From Trema orientale (lineage: Eukaryota; Streptophyta; Magnoliopsida; Rosales; Cannabaceae), in NCBI GenBank assembly GCA_002914845.1, contig JXTC01000347.1, forward strand, positions 126,229-190,228: a stretch of 64,000 nt of DNA, read 5' to 3'. The translations under genes and the position numbers were made by a program. The first letter of the stretch is position 1; the number at the start of each line of letters is the position of its first letter. The notes beneath the pieces were generated by a model. It was not told the origin of the DNA. It made no database searches and saw nothing but the letters and a program-made list of their open reading frames with translations. Shown here piece after piece: positions 37,301 to 47,603 of this stretch.

Positions 37301-39067
37301 TAGATTACCTATTTATAGATAGGTAATTGCACACAACTAGGAAACTAGACACATTCTAGAAACTAATAGAAACGGGAAACTCAAAACTAGTTACTCAAAA
37401 TTAAAGTAAACCTAATAATTAAATAAAATCTAATTTAATAATAATTATTAAATATTCCTTTCCTATTCTTCATCAGTAAAATACCAAATTTCTACGTCTG
37501 TTGTTTTATATAATAGACTGTTTTGACCCAATTAAAAGTTAGTTCTTATGAATTTAAGTCCAGTCTTTGTTGCACTAGTAAGGATTTTCCTTCATGGTAG
37601 TTGTGTTTTCATCTTCTTGTGTTCTAGGTACAAAGGTGCAATGACGGAAGATGTGCCTCGCATTTTTGAAGCTGTTTTCCAGTGCACTTTGGAGGTGAGG
37701 ATATTTACCATTTGGAAGTTGCTCTCTGTAAAGTCTCTTGTTAGGTCTAAGGTGATTGTAACACTAGGTGGTGTAGCTGACTGCTGCCATGTCTTAAAAT
37801 GTTGTCTCTGCCAGATGATCACTAAAAATTTTGAAGATTACCCTGAGCATCGCCTCAAGTTCTTTTCACTACTTCGTGCTATTGCAACACATTGTTTTGC
37901 CGCATTGATTCGCTTGTCAAGCCAGGTTTGCGCTCAAATTCTTTTGCGCTCCTTTACCTTCTATCATTTTTTCCCCCCTAAAAGCAGATTTGTATCAACT
38001 TATTGATATAATATAGATTTTTATCTTGATTTTGTTTTCTAAATTTTTGATTTTACTAACTCAATTTTTTGGTTCACTTCAGCAACTAAAACTTGTCATG
38101 GATTCAATTATATGGGCATTTCGGCACACAGAAAGAAATATTGCAGAAACTGGGCTAAACTTGTTACTAGAGATGCTAAAGAACTTCCAGGTACATTTTT
38201 GGTGTTTTCTCGTCTTTCTTAAGGTTTTGTTATTTAAGATGCTAATACTTCTTTGGAATATTGACAGAATTCTGAGTTCTGCAATCAGTTCTACCGGACA
38301 TACTTTTTGACTATTGAGCAAGAAATATTTGCCGTCTTGACGGACACATTTCATAAGCCTGGGTTCAAGTTGCATGTTTTGGTGCTTCAGCATCTGTTTT
38401 GCCTGGTAATGTGTCTATCTTGCTATGCTGCTTTTTCTTTTAGTTTAGGGGCTGCTACAAGTTCAATTAACAATGACTTGCTTTCAGGTGGAAACTGGCT
38501 TGTTAAGTGAGCCTTTGTGGGATGTTGCAACTGTTTCCTTCGCATATCCAAATAATGGATTTTTTGTTCGTGAGTACACCATAAAACTCTTGAGTACGTC
38601 ATTCCCCAATATGACTGCAGCTGAGGTATGATAACTCCTTCCCCAAATTTGTCCTCCCACCCAAAATAAAATAAACAAAAGAAGTGTGAGTTGTGACTAG
38701 TTTGGACGTATTTGCAGGTCACTCAATTTGTGAACGAACTGTTTGAATCAAGAAATGATCTCTCCAAATTTAAGAATCATATACGAGACTTTCTTGTACA
38801 ATCTAAAGAATTTTCTGCACAGGTAAATCGCAATGAAGTTTATCCTGTCGCTTTTATGTCATGTTCTTGTCAACTCTCTTCTTCTTTGGTATTGATGATG
38901 GATTTAGATGATGTAATCTGAGCGGTGCTCGATCCTTCTTGCAGGACAACAAAGATCTTTACGCTGAGGAGGCGGCTGCTCAGAGAGAAAGGGAGCGGCA
39001 AAGAATGCTCTCTATTCCAGGACTTATAGCCCCTAACGAGATACAAGATGAGATGTTGGACTCATAG
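28308..39067 (+). CDS. XPO1: Exportin-1 (CRM1/XPO1), nuclear export receptor
   Basis: Ran-GTP-dependent importin-beta-family receptor that exports proteins with leucine-rich NES through nuclear pores. 32 exons: 28308-28406, 29163-29279, 29441-29533, 29647-29718, 29946-30053, 30142-30224, 30804-30942, 31057-31125, 31206-31283, 31523-31585, 31685-31729, 32057-32164, 32272-32370, 32937-33143, 33493-33552, 34082-34192, 34731-34828, 35053-35161, 35294-35359, 35579-35677, 35776-35856, 36026-36115, 36512-36597, 36717-36797, 36886-37068, 37628-37694, 37815-37925, 38083-38190, 38268-38405, 38488-38625, 38718-38822, 38945-39067. All phases close; 1077 aa, versus about 1075 in Arabidopsis XPO1A. Start [21 protein letters not shown] region; NES-groove [14 protein letters not shown] with the leptomycin-reactive Cys near residue 503; C-terminus [13 protein letters not shown]. 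Introns after exons 4, 10 and 11 start with GC rather than GT. Confidence 0.97.
30369..30495 (+). mobile_element. 5'-truncated LINE 3' end in an XPO1 intron
   Basis: In the intron between 30224 and 30804, a stretch ends in TTTAATAAAG, then TTTCTTATAAAAAA, the look of a plant L1-type 3' end with A-tail. Flanks TATTGTGAT (30360-30368) and TATTGTAAT (30496-30504) could be a 9-bp target duplication with one mismatch. No coding remains. Confidence 0.4.
31341..31396. repeat. (TA)n(CA)n microsatellite in an XPO1 intron
   Basis: Alternating TA then CA/CG-rich dinucleotides just after the intron donor at 31284; non-coding. Confidence 0.8.
37101..37480 (-). mobile_element. Solo LTR in the XPO1 intron after exon 25
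   Basis: Fossil LTR at 37106-37475 (370 bp), bounded by TGATG and CATCA and flanked by identical 5-bp target duplications GTAAA at 37101-37105 and 37476-37480. Read on the minus strand it carries a TATA-like TCTATAAATAGG, so it lies antisense to XPO1. No internal region remains, as expected after LTR-LTR recombination. Family probably Copia from the small size and ends, but that is not certain. The intact target duplication suggests it is younger than the two TRIM copies. Splice sites of the host intron (donor 37069, acceptor ending 37627) are unaffected. Confidence 0.85.
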
Positions 39068-40285
39068 GTGGCTAATTTTAGTGGAGCTAATTGTGTGGAT
39101 GAGGCAGAGTTCCAATAGGTGCCTTGATTCATTCTCCCGAATCTTTGGATGTGAAGAGATGCAATTTTTTTTTCCTTATTAGTTTCCGATCTATTCCGGA
39201 ATTTTCTTTAGCCGAATGTAGAAAAACCACAAAGGCACCCGTGGCACCATGGTTTCAGTTGTTGGCATTATTGCCTAGTTTCAATTGGATGGGTGTAGAG
39301 TAATTAGTGCTGATTTAGGAATACATGGAGTCATTGTGCGGTTTTGCTGGATCCACTTCATAATTTGTATTTGACAGATGGGACGCAGGCTGTTTTAATG
39401 ACTCATTTTGGAGTATTGATGATTCGTCTTAGGGGTAATGTATACTAATTTCGCCTAGCTGTGCAGATTTTTTTTTTTTTTTTAATAGGGTGGGTTATGT
39501 TTTAATATTTTGTTAAAGGACGTTGATTTTTGTTTCCTTATCAACGATTCAGTTCAATGTGTATTTTTGTTTGTGTTCCTCAATAGATGATCTTTTCTGT
39601 CGATTGCGTTCGTCTTTTTCTGTGGTTTTATCGACTTTTATTTTTTGGACTACTGAAATGTAACAAAAGAGATTTAGTCCATTGAACACTTGTAATTCAT
39701 ACGTTCTGTGCATCATATTGCGACTGTTTTCGTGGGGACATTGTAGGTATTGAAGTACTTCTGGTACATTTTGAGTTTGGTGGTTGGTACCGTTTGTCGT
39801 ATAGTAGAGTCTTGCATTATGTAGCTTGTGTTCTTTTACAAAATCTGCGAGGCACGAAGAACTATTTGATCAGTGTTAGATATGATTCATAAATGTTAAT
39901 GCTACGTATTCATCAAACATTTCCCTTTCCCACTTTAGGATAGCGCTGCTGGTTATTCCACTTGTTTGCCTCTGTTGTCAGTCTGTTTTCTCTAAGAATA
40001 TCAGGAGATGGAAGATATAGTGTTCTATTTTTGGGTTTAGTTGCTCATTTCTTTTGATAGCCATTGGCATCGCTACATTTTAGTAGTGACCAAGGAATTG
40101 AAAATGGAGTAGTAGTAAGATACAAAGTCCTATGCTTGGTCTTGTAGATAATTCTTGAAAAGACCATGTGTAGACTGTAGATTAGAAGCATATTTTGCTG
40201 CGAAACTTGCTAGTGATAATCGAAGCAATACTATTTAATTATGAGTTGTACATTATGTTATTCATTAGAGAGACGAGCTTCGGTA
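39068..40285. other. Tail-to-tail intergenic region XPO1 / UGT copy A
   Basis: XPO1 3' UTR followed by AT-rich sequence with a T-run at 39470-39482. No additional gene recognised. Confidence 0.6.
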
Positions 40286-41789
40286 TTATTTTTGAAACCC
40301 CCTGGGCCTCGTAATCACGTCAAGTAACAGCTTGAAGTTCCCTGTAGAGCTTCCTGTAGGGCCAACTGCTTCTGTTGCGAGATCTTTAAGTAGCTTGATC
40401 TTCGCCCTTATTCTCTTCCCTTTTTCTTGAGATAAAACCATAGCCAAACATCGTTCCATCCCTCCCTTTGTGAAAACTCCACCCTCAAGTTTGATGCCTA
40501 TCTCCCACACGTCCTCTATCATCCGCCCATTCAGCTTGTGGTCACCAAAGAATGGCCTGCAAATCATAGGCACCCCGCCCACCATGCTCTCTAACAACGA
40601 GTTCCAACCACAATGTGTTACAAACACTCCAATTGCTCTGTGGTAGAGTATGTCCGCCTGGGGAGCCCAAGGCACAACTTTTCCACGTTTCTCAGTTTTG
40701 TCCAAAAATGCTTTTGGCAAATTCGGCCTCACGTTCTCCCTGAGGGACCATATGAATGGAATCCCACTTCCTTCTAAGGCTTCCGCTATAGCCACAAGCT
40801 CTTCTTTGGGCGGTATTGCGACTGAGCCAAAGCTAATGTATGCCACGGAGGCGGGTTCCTGTTTGTCGAGCCATGGCAGGCAACCGCTGTCGTCTTGAGC
40901 CGGTGGAGGCGGTGACGCTAAGTTGAAGGGCCCCACACTGAGGAACTTGTGGAATTTGGACTTCAATTCACCCGTCACGGTTTTGTCTAGTTCTTCAAAT
41001 GAGTTTATGAAAACTGCGGTTGCCTGTGGTAGCATTAGACTCGTTTGATGTAGCATGGTTGAGAAGAACGATTCCAAGTTTCCAAAGACGATTCCATCGG
41101 GCAAGTCTTGGACTAGTATTTTGGACATTCCAGGAATGAAACTCAAGCGTTCGTTTCCACTGCCTGGTGCTGCGCGTGAAGGAAATTAATCATGAAATTC
41201 ACTAGTCAGTACAACTTTCTTACGAGCAAAAATTAGAAGAGTACGTAATCTTAAAAAGTCTCATGGAATTGCATGAGGAGAAAGAAAAACCTGGATGATC
41301 TCCGGCAATAGAAACGCGGTGCCTAATGAGATCAGTGTAAAGATGGGCCAAGAGTGGACAAGGCCCGGGAGCCCAAAGCGGCACCCAAGGCACTCCCATC
41401 TCCTGAGCCATTTCCGCAGCAAACCAAATGAAAGCGTCAGTTACCAAGCATGTCACCTCCTTCCCGGTCTCGGCCACCGCCATGTCCATGTTGCGATGCA
41501 AGCTTTGTGGTGCCGCCTTCATGAAGAGCTCGATGTGCTCCTGCGGCTTCCCGGAGAAGGTGTAGCCCTCATGGACCCCATCCCACACGTTGTATGGCTT
41601 CACGTTGGGACTACTGGCCACTACGGATGTGGAAAAGATGGTGTTATTGGATTGACAAGTGTTGAAGAAGGAGAATATGGTCTCAGGGGAGGCGGCGGCT
41701 AGGCGGCGGATGATGGCGAGGAGCGGAGAGGCATGTGTGCCGAAGGGAAAGGCTACGACGGCGACGTGTGAGTCGGCTGTTGGTGCCAT
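40286..41789 (-). CDS. UGT78-type flavonoid 3-O-glycosyltransferase, copy A (PSPG box ends in His)
   Basis: Cytosolic family-1 glycosyltransferase expected to add a sugar to the 3-hydroxyl of flavonols or anthocyanidins. Two exons on the minus strand, 41789-41291 and 41169-40286; the single intron lies where UGT78 genes carry theirs; 460 aa. The catalytic His lies in VVAFPFGTHASPLL and the partner Asp in CLVTDAFIWFAAEM. FIPGMSK and ATAVFINSFEELD are typical of flavonoid 3-O-glycosyltransferases. The 44-residue PSPG box runs from WAPQADIL to PFFGDH; its last residue is His, where glucosyltransferases have Gln and several galactosyltransferases have His. Tandem paralogue at 45668-47151 in the same orientation. 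Substrate and sugar are inferences. Confidence 0.92.
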
Positions 41790-43030
41790 GTTGGTTTGGC
41801 AAAAGGAAAATTTGGAAGTTAATTAATCGTCTTGTAATTGTGGCCGTGGGTACGTAGTAGAAGGGCATTGCTTAAGTTTGTAAATAAGAGCCCTGTGTGG
41901 TAGGTACAATGCTCATTTATTACATGATTAAAATCAATAAGCTGTTTTTTATAAGTATAATATAAATATTTTGTTCCTATTAATATATTATGTAACTTTT
42001 ATGGTACATAACACTAAGCGATGGTGCAGTACTTTAAACTTTACCAACTCTAAATGGAACCAAACATTTAGATGACTTAGTAGTGTTCAAACATTATTTT
42101 ATATTTCCTGTTGTTATCAGTTTTGTTAGAGAATTGTCTATTTTGAAGTAAGACAATTGGGGTTAGTTCTTGTAGTCTTGAAGAAGCTATGGGATAAGTA
42201 CGGCCTGAGGCGGGGGTTGGCATATGCTAGTGCTACCAACCATAGGGAGAAGGGTTAAAAAGAACCGAAGAAAAGTACTATGTTGACTATATAAATACAA
42301 GTTGTGAGCACATATTTATTAGCTGAGACAGGATTAGGAATATGTTATTATTATCATTTCTTTTTGAGGACCGCTCTAGAGAGTAGAGAATAATTTTTTA
42401 ACTTCTAAAATCTTCTAACGTGTTTGACGGGGCTGGTTGCGTGTGCACCTGACTGACTCCCATGCAAGTTTTGTAACTGTAGTTCATAAATTCAAACTGA
42501 TTAAAATCAGGTTAAGTAGCCAAATCTACCATTTTTAGAGAAAATGAATTAGAATTAACAACAGTTTTTTTTTTTTTTTTAATTTCTGTTAGCTACCATT
42601 TTAAAAGTTTTAACTTCTCCTTTGGCATTAACTTTAGTGTCGATCAGGCAACCAACAGGCAAACAGATTTTTTTTGAAGAAAAGTGGTAAATTCAAACAA
42701 AAAATAGCTGTTATAAATAATTAGTTAGGTCTAATAAATGGCAGTCATCTAGTTTTCACCATTAAAATCCCTGGAGTTGGACTTTGTCCAGCTGGGTTGA
42801 TCACTTGATTCTAGGTTAATTTTTGGGAGTAATTATCACATATAACTATTTTCTACAATTCATCTCATTTAAAAAAAAATAAAGTTCGTGATAATTATGA
42901 TTTTTTCATAGCTAAATGACTGTTTATATCAGTTTTAATACTAGTCAGTATATATACTCGGCCATTTTGACAAAGAATTTGGAAAGCTAGCCTTTGCTTA
43001 AAAGAGACAAAATATGATATAACACTATAA
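41790..43030 (-). promoter_or_regulatory. Upstream region of UGT copy A with two blocks shared with copy B
   Basis: Block 1 (about 42208-42250) contains GGGGGTTGGCA and, close by, GCTACCAACCATAGGG; block 2 (about 42412-42470) contains CTAACGTG, GACTGACTCCCATGCAAGT. Counterparts occur in the same order upstream of copy B. ACCAACC is an AC-II type MYB element, found in many phenylpropanoid gene promoters. The rest, to the repeat region at 43031, is AT-rich with nothing recognised. Confidence 0.5.
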
Positions 43031-43804
43031 TTATATTTTTGAAGTAAAAGCAACAGAAATATATAGATTTTTGAATTATGGCAATTAGTTTCCAATAATC
43101 AAATTGGTTTCTAATAATCAATAATTGAATTAACCAAATAGTTCTACTGTTTATGATAGAAACTAATTTAGTTTTCAGTTTTATGTTTCCTTTAGTCGAA
43201 TATCCTATACGTAAGTAAATCACATGAAACCATGAATATTTCCGGGAAATCATTGTGGTTTTTTTTTTTTTTACAGAATGTCCTGTAGCTAACTAAATCA
43301 CAGGAAACCATCGTGGTTTCCGAATATCCTGTACGTAAGTAAATCACATGAAACCATGAACATTTCTGGAAAACCATTGTGGTTCCTTTTTGTAAAATAT
43401 CCTGTAGTTAAATAAATCACAAGAAACCATCGTGGTTTCCTTTTAGCAGATTATCCTGTAGCTAAGTAAATCATAAGAAATCACAAAAATTTCTTAGAAA
43501 CCATTGTAGTTTCTTTTTCAAATCACAGGAAATAATGAAAGTTTTCTGAAAGCTATTGTGATTTCTTTTTTGAAGAATGCCCTGTAGCAAGAATTGGGTG
43601 AGACATTAGACAAAGACGCTGAAGAATATGATCAAGTTCTCAAATTAAGTATTTATATTTTTGAAGTAAAAGCAACAGAAATATATAGATTTTTAGATTA
43701 TGGCAACTAGTTTCCAATAACCAAATTGGTTTCTAATAATCAATAATTGAATTAACCAAATAGTTCTACTGTTTATGATAGAAACTAATTTAGTTTTCAG
43801 TTTT
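43031..43804. repeat. 152-bp direct duplication bracketing the left foldback arm
   Basis: 43031-43182 and 43653-43804 are near-identical direct copies (TATTTTTGAAGTAAAAGCAA onward, to AGTTTTCAGTTTT), offset by 622 bp. The left arm of the foldback lies exactly between them. Confidence 0.85.
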
Positions 43805-44891
43805 TATTAAATAAATAGTTATGATATTTATGGTGAAAACCAATATAGTTGTTGGTTTTTAGTAACCAATTTGGTTTCTAGTTTCCAAAAATCAATTAGT
43901 TTACGATTTCTAATAATAAATTGGTAATTAGTTTTAAGAGTGATCAGCTACAAGTAAACTAGTAGCAAAAAGAAACAAGAAAAAATAGAAATTCTAAGAC
44001 ATTATTTGGTCTTTCTTATCAAGAATTTGTTATTTTTCTAAAAAAAAGTAGTACAAAAATAAGTAAAAATTAGACATAGTATTCTTGGTATTATTTATCA
44101 AAAAGTAGTACTAGGCGTCTTTTTCCCAAAATAAAATAGAGAGGGGAAGGAAGGAAATTCAACCAAGCCCACTCATTTCAAGCTACAAAATAGGCCAAAT
44201 CCAAACAATAGATTCATCATTATGGGCCTATAGTGCGGTAGACTTTTGGGCTTCTTTGGTGATGGCAACCCCCCTCCCCCCCCCTCCCCCCAAAAAAAAG
44301 GGCCAAATTTTGGCTATCAATCTGCTATAAGTCTAACACAATCTTCTAAGACTATCACTTAGCCTAATTACTGCTCAAAAGTGGCCAAATTTTGGCTCTT
44401 TTAAGCAACGGCTAGTTTTTCAAATACTTTGGCAAACGAGAACTTGATCATATTCTTCAGCGTCTTTGTTCAATGCCTCACCCAATTCTTGCTACAAGGC
44501 ATTCTTCAAAAAGGAAATTACAATAGCTTTCAGAAAACTTTCATTGTTTCCTGTGATTTGAAAAAGAAACTACAATAGTTTCTAGGAAATTTTTGTAGTT
44601 TCTTGTGATTTACTTAGCTACAAGACAATCTGCTAAAAGGAAACCACGATGGTTTCTTGTGATTTATTTAGCTACAAGATATTCTGCAAAAAGGAAACCA
44701 CAATGGTTTCCCAGAAATGTTCATGGTTTCATGTGATTTACTTACGTATAGGATATTCGGAAACCACGATGGTTTCCTGTGATTTATTTAGCTACAAGAC
44801 ATTCTGTAAAAAAAAAACCACAATGATTCCCAGAAATATTCATGGTTTCATGTGATTTACTTACGTATAGGATATTCGGCTAAAGGAAACC
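43185..44891. repeat. Large foldback: 455-bp inverted repeat with an 0.8-kb loop
   Basis: Left arm 43185-43641 and right arm 44438-44891 are reverse complements with scattered differences; their inner tips are CAAAGACGCTGAAGAATATG and its complement, and their outer tips read GTTTCCTTTAG. The loop, 43642-44437, holds the second 152-bp copy and a C-tract near 44270-44291. Each arm is itself made of units of about 55-75 bp centred on the palindrome AAACCATSRTGGTTT, with CCTGTAGCTAAGTAAATCAC spacers. More such units continue outside the right arm to about 45075. A foldback-type DNA transposon is one explanation; a transcript across it would form a long hairpin. No open frame of interest. Confidence 0.85.
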
Positions 44892-45075
44892 AAAATGATT
44901 TCCAGGAAACCTTTGTGTGTTCCTGTGATTTACCTACGTATAGGGCTTTCGGCTAAAGGAAACTAAACTGATTTTCAGGAAACCTTTGCGGTTTCCTGTG
45001 ACAGAACATTCCACTAATAGGAAACCAAATTAAACCAAATTGGTTTCCAGGAAACCTTTATGGTTTCCTGTAAAA

Positions 45076-45440
45076 AAAAAAAGATGACTTATTTACTAAA
45101 ATGCCACCGCATTTTCTAACGTTCAAAGTATTTAGAAAAATGCCATTAAAAGGTTGTACGGATTTTTATTATTTTTGAAATGTCGTAAATTTGGTATTAT
45201 TTTTTGAAAAATAGGTATAACTGTCCAAAACCCTTTTATTTTCATTTGACCTTTAAAGAATGAAAACAAAAAGGAAAAAAGGGAAAAGAAGAATATACTT
45301 GGCTTTGATTTTCCTTTTTGGTTACCATCGAGAAAGAGCAATTGGAAAGAAAGATGCAAAATCCTCTGCTTATTCCTCCAATTGATAATGCAAATGAAAT
45401 TTACTAGTAGAAATCAAAGTGAATACTAAGAAATAAGTAA
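45076..45440. other. Spacer between foldback and UGT copy B
   Basis: AT-rich, no gene or repeat recognised. Confidence 0.5.
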
Positions 45441-45667
45441 TACATAATGTTGTTATCAATATAAAGATACATATCATGCCAATCAATAACATTGCATCTA
45501 CTATATATGCCCATCTTTGGTATCACTATTGAACCCGGCCCATTACTAGGCCCATTACATAATGTTGTTATCAATATAAAGATACATATCATGCCAATCA
45601 ATAACATTGCATCTACTATATATGCCCATCTTTGGTATCACTATTGAACCCGGCCCATTACTAGGCC
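45441..45667. repeat. 115-bp tandem duplication abutting the UGT copy B stop codon
   Basis: 45441-45555 and 45556-45667 are near-identical direct copies (TACATAATGTTGTTATCAAT onward, ending GGCCCATTACTAGGCC). The second copy ends right at the stop codon (45668-45670), so the duplicated unit is most of the proximal 3' UTR. Confidence 0.9.
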
Positions 45668-47151
45668 TCACTGCTTAGCTATCACGTCGAGCAACAACTT
45701 GAAGTTGTGTGTAAAGCTTCCTTTAGGGCCAACGGCTTCTATTGCGAGTTCTTTAAGCACCTTAATCTTCTCTCTCATTCTCTTCCCTTTCTCTTGAGAT
45801 AAAACCATATCCAAACATCGTTCCATCCCTTCCTTTGTGAAAACTCCACTCCCAACTTTGACGCCTATCTCCCACACGTCCTCTATCATCCGCCCATTTA
45901 GTCTTTGGTCTCCAAAGAATGGCCTACAAATCATAGGCACCCCTCCCGCTATGCTCTCCAACAACGAGTTCCAACCACAATGTGTCACAAACACTCCAAC
46001 TGAACCATGGGACAGTATCTCCCTCTGAGGGGCCCAAGGCACGACTTTCCTATTTGTTTTGGTTTTGTCCAGAAACCCTTTTGGCAAATTGGCCTTTACG
46101 TTGTCTTTGAGGGACCATATGAATGGAACCCCACTTCCCTCCAAGGCTCCCGCTATAGCCACAAGCTCTTCCTTTGGGGGTACTGTGACCGACCCAAAAC
46201 TAATGTATGCCACGGAGGCAGTTTCCTGTTTGTCGAGCCAAGGCAAGCAGCCACTCTCGTCCGGAGCCGGTGGCGGCGGCGATGCTAAGTTGAACGGCCC
46301 CACGTTGAGGAACATGTGGAATCTGGACTTCAAGTCGTCTGTCATGGCCTTATCTAGCTCTTCAAATGAGTTTATGAAAACTGCGGTTGCTTGTGGTAGC
46401 TTTAGGCCCATTTGGTGTAGCATGGTTGAGAAGAACGAGTCCAAGTTTCCAAACACGATTCCTTCGGGCAAATCTTGGACTTGTATTTTGGACATTCCAG
46501 GGATGAAACTGAGGTGTTCGTTTCCACTATTGCCAGCTGCTATATGAGAAACATGGAAATGATATGAAAAATTTCAAAGGGCCGGTACTCTTAGAAAGTC
46601 TCATAGAAATAATTAAATTTAAGAAAAAAAAATAATACAAAACCTTTATTATGGTCTCCAACAGTACTACTAGAGAAGTGGTTCCTAATGAGATCAGTGC
46701 AAAGATGAGCCAAGAGTGGATAAGGCCCTGCAGGCCAAAACGACACCCAAGGCACTCCCATCTCTCGAGCCATTTCCGCTGCAAACCAAAAGAAAGCGTC
46801 AGTGACCAAGCATGTCACCTCCTTCCCGGTCTCGGCCACCGCCTCGCCAATGCTGAGACGCAAGCTCTGTGGTGCCGCCTTCATGAATAGCTCGATGTGC
46901 TCCTGCGGCTTTCCGGAGAAGGCATAGCCCTCGGGGACCCCATCCCACACGTCGTATAGCTTCACGTTGGTATTGGCCACTACGGACGTGGAAAAGATGG
47001 TGTTACTATTGGATTGACAAGTGTTGAAGAAGGAGAACATGGTGTTCGGGGAAGCCGCGGCTAGGCGTCGGACGATGGCGAGGAGCGGAGCGGCATGTGT
47101 GCCGAAGGGAAAGGCTATGACGGCGACGTGGGAGTCAGATGGTGCCACCAT
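45668..47151 (-). CDS. UGT78-type flavonoid 3-O-glycosyltransferase, copy B (PSPG box ends in Gln)
   Basis: Paralogue of copy A. Two exons on the minus strand, 47151-46644 and 46539-45668; 459 aa; intron at the same place as in copy A. Start MVAPSDSHVAVIAFPFGTHA with the catalytic His, Asp in CLVTDAFFWFAAEM, FIPGMSK at the exon 2 start, ATAVFINSFEELD. PSPG box from WAPQREIL to PFFGDQ; the final Gln is the residue usual for UDP-glucose users such as grape VvGT1. Most differences from copy A are scattered substitutions, so the duplication is not very recent. A TATA-like ATTTTATAAG (minus strand CTTATAAAAT) lies at 47231-47240, about 85 bp before the start. Confidence 0.93.
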
Positions 47152-47358
47152 GTTTTGATTTGGGATAGAGCTGGAAACTTTGAAAATCCAATGTCGTGTC
47201 TTGTTGTACTCTTATTGTGAGAAATGTCACATTTTATAAGTAAGAGAAATTGGGGGGTTGGTTGTTCTAATCTTGTACAAGTGATGAGTGAGTCGGGGGT
47301 TGGCACTTGGCATAACGCTGCTACCAACCATAGGGGGCTAAAGATGTGCTGTACATAA

Positions 47359-47409
<51 letters not shown>

Positions 47410-47603
47410 TAATTGGGCTATAATTAAATACAAGTTGTTATCTAATATTTATTAGATGTGATATGCCTATGTTATGATATGTGTATGTGTGGTGTTATGA
47501 TATGTGTATGTGTGGTGAAGGTGAAATGAGATCGCTTTTCTAACGTGGCTGACGGGAATTATTGCTTGTGCAGACACACGTGACTAACTCCCATTCAAGT
47601 ATG
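47152..47603 (-). promoter_or_regulatory. Promoter of UGT copy B: TATA box, MYB AC element, G-box
   Basis: TATA-like sequence at 47231-47240. The block shared with copy A lies at about 47293-47335 and includes TACCAACC (47322-47329), a MYB AC-II element, and GGGGGTTGGCA. The second shared block (47541-47603) has TAACGTGGCTGACGGG and GACTAACTCCCATTCAAGT; unlike copy A it contains a CACGTG G-box at 47577-47582. A TA then GT microsatellite occupies 47357-47406 between the two blocks. Confidence 0.55.
47357..47406. repeat. (AT)n(GT)n compound microsatellite
   Basis: About 17 bp of AT followed by about 32 bp of GT dinucleotides. Confidence 0.95.

Noticed and set aside
43200-45000. Short Tyr/Phe/His-rich frames (MVSCDLFSYK type) in the foldback arms
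   Set aside because: They arise from repeated palindromic units and recur in both orientations, so they are not genes.
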